Under the pieces are notes generated by a model. It was not told the origin of the DNA and ran no database searches. It saw only the letters and a list, made by a program, of their open reading frames with translations. 64,000 bases of DNA from Nocardioides aurantiacus (GTDB taxonomy: Bacteria; Actinomycetota; Actinomycetes; Propionibacteriales; Nocardioidaceae), in NCBI RefSeq assembly GCF_003752505.1, contig NZ_RKHO01000001.1, positions 2,294,001 to 2,358,000 of the forward strand, read 5' to 3'. The first letter of the stretch is position 1. Each line of letters starts with the position of its first letter. The translations under genes and the position numbers were made by a program. Below are positions 1-8,518 of this stretch, in pieces.

Positions 1-455
1 ACCCGCGCCGCCTCCGCGAAGGCCCGCTCGGGCAGGTCCACGAACTGGAGGGCGTCGACCACCAGCACCGCGTCGACGCTGGCGTCGGGCAGGCCGGTGT
101 CGGTCAGCGAGCCGACCTCGAAGGTGGCGGCGCGGTCCTGGGCTGCGGCGTTGGCCGTGGCCTGGCGCACCGCCTCGACGGAGAAGTCCATGCCCAGCAG
201 GCGGGCCCGGGTGCGGCTCGCCACCTCCAGGCCGTAGCCGCCACGTCCGCAGGCGAGGTCGAGCAGCACCTCGCCGGGCACCAGCCGCAGCGAGGTGGTC
301 ACGGCCTCCAGCCCCGACCAGGGCAGCAGGCTGGTCGAGAGCATCTCGGGCGGCAGCCCCAGGTGGCGGCGGACGAGGTCGTCCTTGACCCGGGAGACCG
401 CGAGGTCGGCGTACCAGCGGTCGAAGGCCTCGCTCGAGGTGCTGTCGTCAGTCAC
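1..455 (-). CDS. Class I SAM-dependent methyltransferase, 3' part outside window
   Basis: The visible 151 N-terminal residues hold a Rossmann methyltransferase core: motif I LLDLACGRGGYG at about residues 64-75, an acidic motif II position in LLGMDFSVEA, and a later DAVLVVDALQF strand. The substrate cannot be told. The GTG start at 453-455 is supported by a -10-like TAGGGT six bases upstream (462-467), so the gene is probably also transcribed on its own as a leaderless mRNA. Its start overlaps the stop of the upstream EamA permease by 8 bp, so translational coupling is possible too. The reading frame runs off the left edge without a stop. Confidence 0.85.
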   Translation of the reverse strand, partial: MTDDSTSSEAFDRWYADLAVSRVKDDLVRRHLGLPPEMLSTSLLPWSGLEAVTTSLRLVPGEVLLDLACGRGGYGLEVASRTRARLLGMDFSVEAVRQATANAAAQDRAATFEVGSLTDTGLPDASVDAVLVVDALQFVDLPERAFAEAAR

Positions 456-1398
456 GCCCCGACCCTAGTGCTCCGGCCGGGACCGGCCCCGACATCGGCC
501 CCGACATCGGCACCGGCACCGGTGCGGCCCGTACGCCGCGGCGCAGCGTCGCGAGCAGCACCCCGCCCACCACCAGCGTCGCGCCGGCCAGCTCCAGCGG
601 CGCGGCCTGCTCGCCCAGCACCACCCAGGCGCCGCTCATGCCGACCACTGGCACCAGCATCGAGAACGGCGCCACCTGGCTGGCCGGGTGCCGGGCCATC
701 AGCCAGGTCCACAGCCCGGAGCCGACGACGGTCCCGACGAGCACGGTGTAGGCCAGCCCGGCCAGTGCCAGCACCCCGCTCGGGCTGGCCAGGGTGGTCA
801 GCGAGGTGGCGATCGGCTGCGGCCCCTCCACGGCCAGCGCGAGCACGAGCATCGGGACCGGTGGCACGACCGACATCCACAGCGTCAGGTGCAGCGGCTG
901 CGGCGCTCGGGCGAGCCGGCTGCACAGGTTGCCGATCGCCCAGCCGAGCGCGCCGGCGAGGACCAGCAGGAACGGCAGCAGCCCGGCCGCCTCGGCGCGG
1001 TGCCAGCCCACGACGGCCAGTCCCGCCCCGGCGAGCACCACGCCCAGCACGCCGCGGGGGCCGACCCGCTCCCCCAGCAGGGCGGCCCCGAGCACGAGGG
1101 TGAAGGGCGCGGAGGCCTGGAGGACCAGGGAGGCCGTCCCGGGCGGCATCCCCGCCTCCATCCCCCAGTAGAGGAAAAGGAACTGCAGCGTCCCGAACCC
1201 CAGCCCGTAGCCGACCAGCCACCGCACCGGCACCTGCGGTCGCGGCACCAGCAGCACGGTCGGGACCGCGATGACGGCGAACCGGAGCGCGACCAGGAAG
1301 AACGGCGGGAAGTGTCCGAGCGAGGCGTCGATGGCGAGGAAGTTCAGGCCCCAGGTGCAGGCGACGAGAACGGCGAGGAGCTGGTGGCGGGGAGGCAC
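448..1398 (-). CDS. EamA/DMT-family permease
   Basis: The 316-residue protein has about ten hydrophobic segments arranged as two EamA repeats, the usual size for drug/metabolite exporters of this family (YdcZ/RhaT-like superfamily). It begins PPRHQLLAVLVACTWGLNF, a typical first EamA helix, and a Pro-Gly-Thr-Ala motif precedes the fourth helix. The GTG at 1396-1398 is the only sensible start; upstream codons read into the divergent LysR promoter, and CACGAT lies six bases upstream. The divergent LysR gene next door is probably its regulator (inference from arrangement). The exported compound is unknown; amino acids are a common substrate for LysR-linked members. Confidence 0.88.
   Translation of the reverse strand: MPPRHQLLAVLVACTWGLNFLAIDASLGHFPPFFLVALRFAVIAVPTVLLVPRPQVPVRWLVGYGLGFGTLQFLFLYWGMEAGMPPGTASLVLQASAPFTLVLGAALLGERVGPRGVLGVVLAGAGLAVVGWHRAEAAGLLPFLLVLAGALGWAIGNLCSRLARAPQPLHLTLWMSVVPPVPMLVLALAVEGPQPIATSLTTLASPSGVLALAGLAYTVLVGTVVGSGLWTWLMARHPASQVAPFSMLVPVVGMSGAWVVLGEQAAPLELAGATLVVGGVLLATLRRGVRAAPVPVPMSGPMSGPVPAGALGSGRD
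462..467 (-). promoter_or_regulatory. -10-like TAGGGT for the methyltransferase
   Basis: TAGGGT on the minus strand, six bases before the GTG at 455, inside the last codons of the EamA gene. The spacing puts the expected transcript start on the start codon, as in leaderless genes. Confidence 0.45.
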
Positions 1399-1457
1399 GC
1401 GACCATCGTGGACCCGCGCACCATGAAGGACAATCGACACCTGGGACAGCTGCTCAT

Positions 1458-1463
1458 TAGGTT
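1458..1463 (+). promoter_or_regulatory. -10-like TAGGTT for LysR gene
   Basis: TAGGTT lies exactly six bases before the ATG at 1470 and there is no ribosome-binding site in between, so a leaderless transcript is predicted. The region is also where a LysR protein would autoregulate and act on the divergent permease. Confidence 0.5.
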
Positions 1464-1469
1464 GACTAC

Positions 1470-2372
1470 ATGGACGTCCGCCACCTCGACCTGCTGCGCG
1501 AGCTCGCCGACCGGGGTAGCCTCGCCGCCGTGGCGCAGGCAACCCACCGCACCCCCTCGGCGCTCTCCCAGCAGCTCCGCACGGCCGAGCGGGCCTTCGG
1601 CGCGGCCCTGGTCGAGCCGCACGGCCGGGGACTGCGGCTGACCGAGGCCGGGGCGCTGCTCGCCCGCGGCGGGGCCGACGTGGCGACGGCCGTCGCCCGG
1701 GTGACGGCGGCCTGGGAGGACTACCGCGGCGGCCCCCGCGGCACCGTCTCGGTGGCGGCGCTGCCGAGCGCGGCGACCTTCCTGCTGCCGCGCCTGCAGC
1801 GACGGCTCGCCGGCACGGGCCTGGAGCTGCGCTGCCGCGACTACGACCTCGCCGAGACCGACTTCGCCGGGCTGACCGCCGACAACGACCTGGTGATCGG
1901 GCACAGCGTGACCGCACGACGACCCGCCGGCACCGCCGGGCTGACGGTGACGCCGCTGGTGACCGAGCCGCTCGACGTCGCGCTGGCCGAGGACCACCCG
2001 CTCGCCACCCGACCCTGGCTGCACTGCCGCGACCTCGTCGACCAGTCGTGGATCGGGGTGCCGCCGGGCTACCCCTTCGACAGCGTGCTGACCTCGGTCG
2101 AGCAGGCCACCGGGGCCACGCTCGACGTCCGCCAGCGGCTGCGCGACAACCGGCTGGTGGAGGCGCTGGTGGCCTCCTCCCGCCACGTGGCGATGCTGCC
2201 CCGGTTCACCACCCCGGCGGGCCAGGGCCTGGTGCTGCGCGAGCTGCGCGGCGTACGCGCCCAGCGGCACGTGGTCGCCATCGCCCGCCCCGACCGCGCG
2301 GCCCGCCTGGCCGCACGCACCGTGCTGGACGGGCTGGTCGCCGTGGCGGCCGAGGTCGCCGCCGGCGGCTGA
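1470..2372 (+). CDS. LysR-family transcriptional regulator
   Basis: The 300-residue protein has the LysR winged helix-turn-helix at residues 1-60, with the recognition-helix signature RTPSALSQQLRTAERAFG, followed by a two-subdomain effector-binding region (about residues 90-290). Length is standard for the family. It is divergent from an EamA permease with 71 bp between starts, the classic arrangement for a regulator and its target. The ATG start is fixed by the N-terminal HTH register and the TAGGTT six bases upstream. Its stop lies one base from the stop of the convergent sulfurtransferase gene. The effector is unknown. Confidence 0.92.
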   Translation: MDVRHLDLLRELADRGSLAAVAQATHRTPSALSQQLRTAERAFGAALVEPHGRGLRLTEAGALLARGGADVATAVARVTAAWEDYRGGPRGTVSVAALPSAATFLLPRLQRRLAGTGLELRCRDYDLAETDFAGLTADNDLVIGHSVTARRPAGTAGLTVTPLVTEPLDVALAEDHPLATRPWLHCRDLVDQSWIGVPPGYPFDSVLTSVEQATGATLDVRQRLRDNRLVEALVASSRHVAMLPRFTTPAGQGLVLRELRGVRAQRHVVAIARPDRAARLAARTVLDGLVAVAAEVAAGG

Positions 2373-2373
2373 C

Positions 2374-3219
2374 TCAGGCCGACCCGCCGGGCTCACGCCC
2401 GGTCGCCACGGCGCGCGTCGGGTCGGTGACCCACTCGCTCCACGAGCCGGGGTAGAGCGCGGCGCCCGGCATCCCGGCCACCTCGAGTGCCAGCACGTCG
2501 TGGGCGGCGGTGATCCCGGAGCCGCAGTAGACGGCCGTGGGGCGCTCGCGCGCCGCGGCGTACACCTCGGCCAGGGCGTCCGGGGCGAGGAACCGGCCGT
2601 CCTCGGCCAGGTTGGCGCCGGTCGGCACGTTGCGCGCACCCGGCACGTGGCCGGCCACGGGGTCGACGGGCTCGGTCTCGCCGGCGTACCGCCCGGGGTC
2701 GCGCGCGTCCAGCACGACCCCGGCCGCCACCACGCCGGGCAGCTCGTCGGCGGTCACCGTCGGCATCGCGCCGGGGCGTACGACGACGTCGCCGGGCTCG
2801 GCGACCACCGGCCCGGTGGCGACCTCGAGGCCCGCCGCGACCCACGCGCCCCAACCGCCGTCGAGCACGGAGGTGTCGCGGTGGCCGGCCCACCGCAGCA
2901 GCCACCAGCACCGCGCGGCGGCACGCCCCTGCCAGTCGTCGTAGACCACCACGGGACGGTCCTCACGCACCCCGGCGGCCCGCAGCGCCTCCTGCAGCCG
3001 GGCCGGGTCCGGCAGCGGGTGCCGGCCCCGACCCCCGGGCGGGTCGGCGAGCGCCGTGTCGAGGTCGACGTACGCCGCCCCGGGCACGTGCCCCGCGGCG
3101 TGCTCCTGCTCCCCCGGCGGCCCGCCGAGGCGCCACCGGACGTCGAGGACGGTGACCTCGCCGAGCCGCTCGGCGAGACGGCTGACGTCGATCAGGGGGC
3201 TGGGCGAGGAGGGCTCCAT
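2374..3219 (-). CDS. sseA: Thiosulfate/3-mercaptopyruvate sulfurtransferase
   Basis: This 281-residue protein is two tandem rhodanese domains. The C-terminal domain carries the active-site loop CGSGITA starting at Cys232, the form typical of 3-mercaptopyruvate sulfurtransferases (CGSGVTA in E. coli SseA). The N-terminal domain has YDDWQGR in place of an active loop and is expected to be structural. It moves sulfane sulfur from mercaptopyruvate or thiosulfate to an acceptor. ATG at 3217-3219 is preceded by CAGGAT at six bases. Only 16 bp separate this start from the divergent thymidine kinase start. The exact sulfur donor cannot be decided from sequence. Confidence 0.88.
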   Translation of the reverse strand: MEPSSPSPLIDVSRLAERLGEVTVLDVRWRLGGPPGEQEHAAGHVPGAAYVDLDTALADPPGGRGRHPLPDPARLQEALRAAGVREDRPVVVYDDWQGRAAARCWWLLRWAGHRDTSVLDGGWGAWVAAGLEVATGPVVAEPGDVVVRPGAMPTVTADELPGVVAAGVVLDARDPGRYAGETEPVDPVAGHVPGARNVPTGANLAEDGRFLAPDALAEVYAAARERPTAVYCGSGITAAHDVLALEVAGMPGAALYPGSWSEWVTDPTRAVATGREPGGSA

Positions 3220-3221
3220 GG

Positions 3222-3227
3222 CATGAT
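3222..3227 (+). promoter_or_regulatory. -10-like CATGAT for thymidine kinase
   Basis: CATGAT ends eight bases before the GTG at 3236. The facing minus-strand hexamer CAGGAT (3226-3231) serves the divergent sulfurtransferase, so the two putative promoters physically overlap within the 16-bp gap. Confidence 0.35.
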
Positions 3228-3235
3228 CCTGCCCC

Positions 3236-3895
3236 GTGGCCGAGCTCCAGTTCTTCACCGGCACCATGGACTCCGGCAAGAGCACCCTGGCGCTGCAGAC
3301 CAACCACAACCACGCTGCCCGCGGTCGGGCCGGTCGCATCTTCACCAGCCACGACCGCGCCGGCCAGGCCCTCGTCTCCTCACGGCTGGGCCTGACGCAC
3401 GACGCGCTCGAGGTCGACGAGGACTTCGACTTCTGGCGCTACGTCGTCGACGAGCTGACCCACGGGGCACGCATCGACTACCTGATCTGCGACGAGGCCC
3501 AGTTCTACTCGGGCCGGCAGGTCGAGGACCTGGCCAAGGTCGTCGACGAGCTCCAGATCGACGTCTTCGCCTTCGGGATCCTCTCCGACTTCCGCACCGC
3601 GCTGTTCGCCGGCTCCCGCCGCCTGGTCGAGCTCGCCGACCGGATGCACGTGCTCCAGGTCGAGGCGCTGTGCTGGTGCGGCAAGCGGGCCACGCACAAC
3701 GCCCGGTCGGTCGACGGCGTCATGGTCGTCGAGGGCGAGCAGGTCGTGGTCGGCGACGTGGAAGGCGACGACCCCGACGCGGCCGTGCCCGAGGTGGTCT
3801 ACGAGGTGCTGTGCCGCGCGCACCACCGTCGCCGGATGACCGCCGCCCGCGCCCGCGCGGTGTCGATGGTCGCCGAGCCGCTGCCGTTCGCCTGA
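3236..3895 (+). CDS. tdk: Thymidine kinase (type II)
   Basis: The 219-residue protein matches the type II thymidine kinase family, which phosphorylates thymidine with ATP for dTMP salvage. Walker A GTMDSGKST lies at residues 9-17 and the DEAQF motif at 86-90 supplies the catalytic Glu87. The lasso/zinc region CWCGKRATH near residue 144 and a late Cys in YEVLCRAHH fit the structural zinc site. FAFGILSDFRTALFAGS matches the conserved substrate loop. The GTG start gives MAELQFFTGTMDSGK, the expected short N-terminus. It is divergent from sseA and convergent with the phosphodiesterase gene 16 bp away. Confidence 0.93.
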   Translation: MAELQFFTGTMDSGKSTLALQTNHNHAARGRAGRIFTSHDRAGQALVSSRLGLTHDALEVDEDFDFWRYVVDELTHGARIDYLICDEAQFYSGRQVEDLAKVVDELQIDVFAFGILSDFRTALFAGSRRLVELADRMHVLQVEALCWCGKRATHNARSVDGVMVVEGEQVVVGDVEGDDPDAAVPEVVYEVLCRAHHRRRMTAARARAVSMVAEPLPFA

Positions 3896-3911
3896 GCGCG
3901 CCCCGTGCCGG

Positions 3912-5063
3912 TCAGCAGACCAGCAGCGGGATCTCCATCTCGCGGGCGGTGAGCGAGCCGTGCAGGCCCACCAGACGGGTCTCGTAGGCGAAGTCGACCG
4001 AGCTGAAGAGCGCCCAGTCGTCGTGGGCGGCGGCGACGACGTCCCCGATGCGCAGCCGCACGCCGGCGTCGACCCGGCCGAACCAGCCCCGGGCCACGGC
4101 CTCGTCGCGGGTCAGCACGGTCGCCCGACCGGCGAGCTGCTCGCGCCAGGTGGCCGCCACGTCGTCGAGGGCACCGGCGTGGCAGTAGACGTGGCGGAAC
4201 CGCGCCTCCCCGCCCAGCAGGGTGACCCCGTCGCGGAGGCCGGGCAGCGCGTCGAGGTCGAGGCTGGTCGCCGGGGTGGTGTCGACCATGCCGTGGTCGG
4301 CGACGACCACCAGCCTCACGTCGGTGGGCAACGCGTCCCGCAGCTCCTGGGCGTCCTCGTCGATGTCGCGCAGCTGGTGGCGCCAGCGCTGGGAGTCCAC
4401 GCCCGCGCGGTGGCCGTGCCAGTCGAGGTCGCCGTCGTAGACGTAGGTCACCGAGGGCCGGCGGGCGGCCGCGGCGACCGCGCCCGCGACCCGCTCGGCG
4501 ACGTCGTCGGCCCCGACGTACGACGCGCCCCGCTGGCCGGCCCGGGTCAGGCCGGATCCGGCGAAGTCGCGCTTGCTGACCACGGTGGTGTGCACGCCGG
4601 CCGCGCCGAGCCGGTCGAAGGCCGTGGCGTGCGGCTGCCACACCGTCGGCTCGACCGGCTGGTCCCAGAACAGGGCGTTGAGCAGCTCGCCGCTCTCGGG
4701 CACCCGCGAGGTGAAGCCGACCAGGCCGTGCTGGCCGGCGGGCAGGGCGGTGCCCAGCGAGGTGAGCGAGGTGGCGGTGGTCGAGGGCACCCCGCAGGTC
4801 ACCGGCGCCTCACCGAGCAGCGAGTGCAGGAAGGGCGCCTGGGCCCGGTGCTCGGCGAGCAGGCGGTGGCCGAGGCCGTCGACCAGCATCACGACGTACG
4901 CCGGGGCGGGCGGCAGCTCGAGCCCGCCGGTCGGCAGCCCTGCGTCGACGCCGAGGGCACGCGAGACGGCGGGCAGCACGTCGGCGAGCGTGCGACCACC
5001 GCCGGAGAGGTCGGGCTCGACGAAGTCGGTGTCCGCCGGGACCGGCCCGAAGGGTGCGGGCAC
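3912..5063 (-). CDS. Alkaline-phosphatase-superfamily nucleotide pyrophosphatase/phosphodiesterase
   Basis: The 383-residue protein has the hallmarks of the type I phosphodiesterase/NPP branch of the alkaline phosphatase superfamily: a first metal-binding Asp in VVMLVDGLGHRLL, the nucleophile Thr within PSTTATSLTSLG, and further metal ligands in YDGDLDWHGH and VVVADHGMVDTT. It should hydrolyse phosphodiester or phosphonate-type bonds with two zinc-like metals. No signal peptide is visible. GTG at 5061-5063 starts five bases after the stop of the DUF5998 gene, so the two are co-transcribed. The physiological substrate is unknown. Confidence 0.86.
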   Translation of the reverse strand: MPAPFGPVPADTDFVEPDLSGGGRTLADVLPAVSRALGVDAGLPTGGLELPPAPAYVVMLVDGLGHRLLAEHRAQAPFLHSLLGEAPVTCGVPSTTATSLTSLGTALPAGQHGLVGFTSRVPESGELLNALFWDQPVEPTVWQPHATAFDRLGAAGVHTTVVSKRDFAGSGLTRAGQRGASYVGADDVAERVAGAVAAAARRPSVTYVYDGDLDWHGHRAGVDSQRWRHQLRDIDEDAQELRDALPTDVRLVVVADHGMVDTTPATSLDLDALPGLRDGVTLLGGEARFRHVYCHAGALDDVAATWREQLAGRATVLTRDEAVARGWFGRVDAGVRLRIGDVVAAAHDDWALFSSVDFAYETRLVGLHGSLTAREMEIPLLVC

Positions 5064-5068
5064 CCGGC

Positions 5069-5659
5069 TCAGCCCCGGGTGCGCGCCGACAGGCTCTCGG
5101 CGAAGACGAGCAGGTCGTCGACCGCGCCCTGGCCCTCGGCCGCGGAGCTGACGCGCAGCGAGAAGTCGTCGGAGGCCAGGACGCCGGTGTAGCCGTGGTC
5201 GGCCTCGCAGTCGGGGTCCGAGCAGGCGGCGGGCTCGAGGTCGAGCCGGTTGAGCCCGCCCCAGCCGACCGTCAGCACGGCCTCGCTCGGGACCGGCTGG
5301 CCGCCGCCGGCGAACTTCTCGGGGTTGGCCACCATCCGGTTGACGACCACCGAGCGCACCGCCGAGAGGCGCACCGCCTCGGTCGAGGTCGAGGTGTAGG
5401 GCTCGGGCAGCAGGTCGTCGGGGGCGTACTCGTCGGTGTGGCACAGGATCAGCCGGCTCGCGGTGAGCACGACGACGGTGATGTGGCGCCGGACCTCGTC
5501 GCGGTCGATGGTGGGCTCGTGGTGGACCAGGAAGGCCTCGACCTGCTCGCCGGCGACCGCGGCGCCCACCCCGGCTGCCACGACCTGGGGGTAGTAGCCG
5601 GTCTTCTCGATGGCGGACACCAGGTCACCGAAGCGGTCCTGGGCGGTTGCGGGACGCAT
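5069..5659 (-). CDS. DUF5998 family protein
   Basis: The roughly 196-residue protein matches the actinobacterial family I know as DUF5998: an N-terminal helix followed by VRRHITVVVLTASRLILCHTDE, then TSTEAVRLSAVRSVVVNR, an arrangement resembling a PH-like or GRAM-like beta fold (inference). No function is established. A CD-pair in SDPDCEADHGYTG is visible near residue 150. The start is between ATG 5657-5659 and ATG 5666-5668; CAAGAT lies seven bases before the former, so it is preferred. It leads the short operon with the downstream phosphodiesterase, an association that suggests a shared but unknown role. Confidence 0.75.
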   Translation of the reverse strand: MRPATAQDRFGDLVSAIEKTGYYPQVVAAGVGAAVAGEQVEAFLVHHEPTIDRDEVRRHITVVVLTASRLILCHTDEYAPDDLLPEPYTSTSTEAVRLSAVRSVVVNRMVANPEKFAGGGQPVPSEAVLTVGWGGLNRLDLEPAACSDPDCEADHGYTGVLASDDFSLRVSSAAEGQGAVDDLLVFAESLSARTRG

Positions 5660-5723
5660 GGGCGTCATCTTGTCACGCCCGTGCGGCAGCGGCTCCCGGC
5701 CGCGCACACGCCGTCCCACGCGC

Positions 5724-8441
5724 TCAGCCGGGGAGCGTGTCGGCCGCGGGCGCGGTCAGGCGGCGCACGAACAGGTCGGAGCGGGCGTCGGCGACCTGGT
5801 CCACGCGGGCGGTGGCGTGGAGCACGCTGACGCCCTCGGCGTTGGCGTGCACCAGGACGAGGTCGAGCGTGCTGACCTGCGGCAGGTCGATCTTGAGCTG
5901 GGCCACCCGGCGGATCAGCTCCTCCACCGCCTCGACGTCGACCTGCTCGCTGCCCCGGAAGCCGAACAGCAGCGGCGCGGCCTTGACCGAGCGCACCGTC
6001 TCGGCCGCGTCCAACGGGCTGATCGGCGGGATCCGGAAGGCCCGGTCGCCGACCAGGTCGGTGAGCGCGCCGGCGATGCCGAAGGAGACGGCCGGCCCGA
6101 ACAGGGGGTCCTCGAGCCCGTTGACCGCGATGGGCACGCCGGGAGGAGCGGTGCGCTGCACCACGAACTCGGCGTCGGCGGGGTTGCTCACCAGCTGGGT
6201 GAGCGACTGCCAGGCGTCGGCCATCTCGGCGGCGTCGTCGATGTTGCGCCACACGTGGGCCTGGTCGGGACGCTGCCGCAGCCGCTCCGCGGTCGCCTTG
6301 AGCACGACGTCCCAGCCGAGCCGCTCGCCCGCGGCGACCGCCTCGTCGGCGGTGGCGACGAAGGCGCGCTCCCAGAGGTCGACGCCGTAGCAGGCGAGCA
6401 GCGCCCGCAGCTCCTCGTCGTCGAGCTGGTGGCCCTCGGGGTGGTGCATGAGCAGCTCGTTGACCTGGCGGGTGGCCTGGTCGAGCTCGATGCCCTCGAG
6501 CACGGCCGCCGACTCGTCGTCGCGGGTGCGCCACGCGGCGTACTCCGAGACGCGGGCCAGCGCACGCACCGCGGCCTCGACCGCGGGGTAGGACGGGACC
6601 GACCCGCGGCCGGCGGTGTCGCCGGACAGGTCGGGCACGCGCAGCAGCTCGGGGACGCCCTCGCGGCCCAGGAAGGTGGAGACGAGCGGCTTGTCGGACT
6701 GCTCCCCCACCGCGGCCAGGACGTTGGCGACCTCCTCGCCGCCCGCGTCCAGCGGCGGGATGTAGACCGCGACGACGGCGTCGACGTGGTCGTCGTCGAT
6801 GGCGGCGTCGAGCGCGTCCTCGAAGTCCTCGGCCGTGGCCTCGGAGCCCAGCGCGGTGGCGCTGGTGACGGTGAGGCCCTGGGCCACGGCCGCGTCGACG
6901 GCCAGCAGGCCCAGCGCGTCGGAGTTGCCGACGATCGCCACCCGCGACCCCGAGGGCAGCGGCTGGTGGGCGAGCAGCTGGGCGACGTCGAACATCTCGT
7001 CGAGGGTGTCGACCTGGATGATCCCCGCCTGCTTGAACATCGCGTCGACGGCCTCGGGCGGTGCCGCGATGTGGCGTACGGCGTGGCCCATCGGGACGCC
7101 CTGGGTGGTGCGACCGGAGCGGACGGCGATGATCGGCTTGACCCGCGAGACCCGGCGGGCGATCCGGGAGAACTTGCGCGGGTTACCGATGGACTCCAGG
7201 TAGAGCAGGATCACCTCGGTGGCGTCGTCCTCCTCCCAGTACTGCAGGAGGTCGTTGCCCGAGACGTCGGCCCGGTTGCCGGCGCTGACGAAGGTCGAGA
7301 GCCCGAGGCCGCGACCGCGCACCTTCTCCAGGATGGCGGTGCCGAGCGCGCCGGACTGGCAGAAGAAGCCCGCGCGCCCGCGCGGCGGCATCACCGGCGC
7401 CAGCGAGGCGTTGAGCGAGACCTCGGAGGCGGTGTTGATGACGCCGAGGCAGTTGGGCCCGATCAGCCGCAGGCCGTAGGAGCGGGCGAGGCCGACCAGC
7501 TTGCGCTGCCGGCGGCGGCCCTCCTCGCCGGTCTCGGCGAAGCCGCTGGAGATCACCACGAGCCCGTGCACGCCCTTGGCGGCGCAGTCGAGCACGACGT
7601 CCTGGACCGCCTCGGCGGGCACCGCGACGATCGCGACGTCGACGTCGCCGGGGATGTCGCTGACCGTGGGGTAGGACGGCATCCCCGCCACGGAGTCGGC
7701 CGCGGGGTTCACGACGTAGACCCGGCCGGTGTAGTCGCCGAGCACGAGGTTGCGCACCAGCAGCGAGCCGATGGTGTCGCGGCGCCGCGAGGCGCCGATG
7801 ACCGCCACGGACCGGGCGTTGAGGAAGGCGGCGATCGAGGCGGCCTCGGAGCGGTGCTCGCGGGCGGCGATCACCCCGATCGAGGTCTCGGTGGGGTCGA
7901 TGTCGAACTCGAGGTGCATCACCCCCTCCTCCCAGCCGCCCTTGACCGAGTAGCCCTGCTCGCGGAAGACCTGGATCATCCTGCGGTTCTCGGGCAGCAC
8001 CTCGGCCACGAAGCGCTTCACGCCCCGCTCGCGGCCGGCCTGGGCGAGGTGCTCGAGCAGCAGCTGCCCGATGCCGCGGCCCTGGTGCTGGTCCTGGACG
8101 AGGAAGGCGACCTCGGCGCGCTCGGCGTCGATGACGTCGTAGCGCCCCACGGCCAGGATCTTCTGGGCCAGCGTGATCACGAACGCCACCCGCTGGCGGT
8201 GGTCGACGTTGGTGAACCGCTGCACGTCGCGATCCGAGAGCGTCGGCATCGGCGCGAAGAAGCGGTAGTACTTCGACTGCTGGCCCACCAGGGCGTAGAA
8301 CTCGACCAGCCCGTCGGCGTCGGTCGGCAGGATCGGGCGCAGGTGGGCCGTCCTGCCGTCGCGCAGCAGGACGTCGGCCTCCCAGTGGTCGGGGTAGTCC
8401 CGGGGGGTGGGAGACGGGGTCTGGGTCTCCGGGGTCGTCAC
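5724..8441 (-). CDS. GNAT / NDP-forming acyl-CoA-synthetase-like protein (Pat-type lysine acetyltransferase)
   Basis: The 905-residue protein combines an N-terminal GNAT domain (about 20-175, acetyl-CoA loop [13 protein letters not shown]) with a CoA-binding domain starting at [15 protein letters not shown], a succinyl-CoA-ligase-like region with GPNCLGVIN, and a C-terminal ATP-grasp-like domain. This GNAT-first order is that of the Streptomyces PatA type; such proteins acetylate and so inactivate acetyl-CoA synthetase and related enzymes. Where active NDP-forming synthetases carry a catalytic His in SHTG, this protein reads RHIAA in a shortened loop, so ligase activity is doubtful. GTG 8439-8441 is preceded by TACATT at seven bases. 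Confidence 0.88.
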   Translation of the reverse strand: MTTPETQTPSPTPRDYPDHWEADVLLRDGRTAHLRPILPTDADGLVEFYALVGQQSKYYRFFAPMPTLSDRDVQRFTNVDHRQRVAFVITLAQKILAVGRYDVIDAERAEVAFLVQDQHQGRGIGQLLLEHLAQAGRERGVKRFVAEVLPENRRMIQVFREQGYSVKGGWEEGVMHLEFDIDPTETSIGVIAAREHRSEAASIAAFLNARSVAVIGASRRRDTIGSLLVRNLVLGDYTGRVYVVNPAADSVAGMPSYPTVSDIPGDVDVAIVAVPAEAVQDVVLDCAAKGVHGLVVISSGFAETGEEGRRRQRKLVGLARSYGLRLIGPNCLGVINTASEVSLNASLAPVMPPRGRAGFFCQSGALGTAILEKVRGRGLGLSTFVSAGNRADVSGNDLLQYWEEDDATEVILLYLESIGNPRKFSRIARRVSRVKPIIAVRSGRTTQGVPMGHAVRHIAAPPEAVDAMFKQAGIIQVDTLDEMFDVAQLLAHQPLPSGSRVAIVGNSDALGLLAVDAAVAQGLTVTSATALGSEATAEDFEDALDAAIDDDHVDAVVAVYIPPLDAGGEEVANVLAAVGEQSDKPLVSTFLGREGVPELLRVPDLSGDTAGRGSVPSYPAVEAAVRALARVSEYAAWRTRDDESAAVLEGIELDQATRQVNELLMHHPEGHQLDDEELRALLACYGVDLWERAFVATADEAVAAGERLGWDVVLKATAERLRQRPDQAHVWRNIDDAAEMADAWQSLTQLVSNPADAEFVVQRTAPPGVPIAVNGLEDPLFGPAVSFGIAGALTDLVGDRAFRIPPISPLDAAETVRSVKAAPLLFGFRGSEQVDVEAVEELIRRVAQLKIDLPQVSTLDLVLVHANAEGVSVLHATARVDQVADARSDLFVRRLTAPAADTLPG

Positions 8442-8448
8442 GGTGCGA

Positions 8449-8454
8449 AATGTA
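8449..8454 (-). promoter_or_regulatory. -10-like TACATT for GNAT/acyl-CoA-ligase gene
   Basis: TACATT on the minus strand, seven bases before the GTG at 8441, in the 77-bp region shared with divergent parC. Confidence 0.4.
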
Positions 8455-8518
8455 CCGTCAGCCCCCCTCCGGCGTGCCCGGTCGAGGCGCGGGGGTCGCG
8501 GCGGGGAGAATGCCCGTC

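Noticed and set aside
8510-8518. ATG 8510 as parC start
   Set aside because: The Shine-Dalgarno-like GGGGAG would be only two bases away; ATG 8519 has proper spacing.
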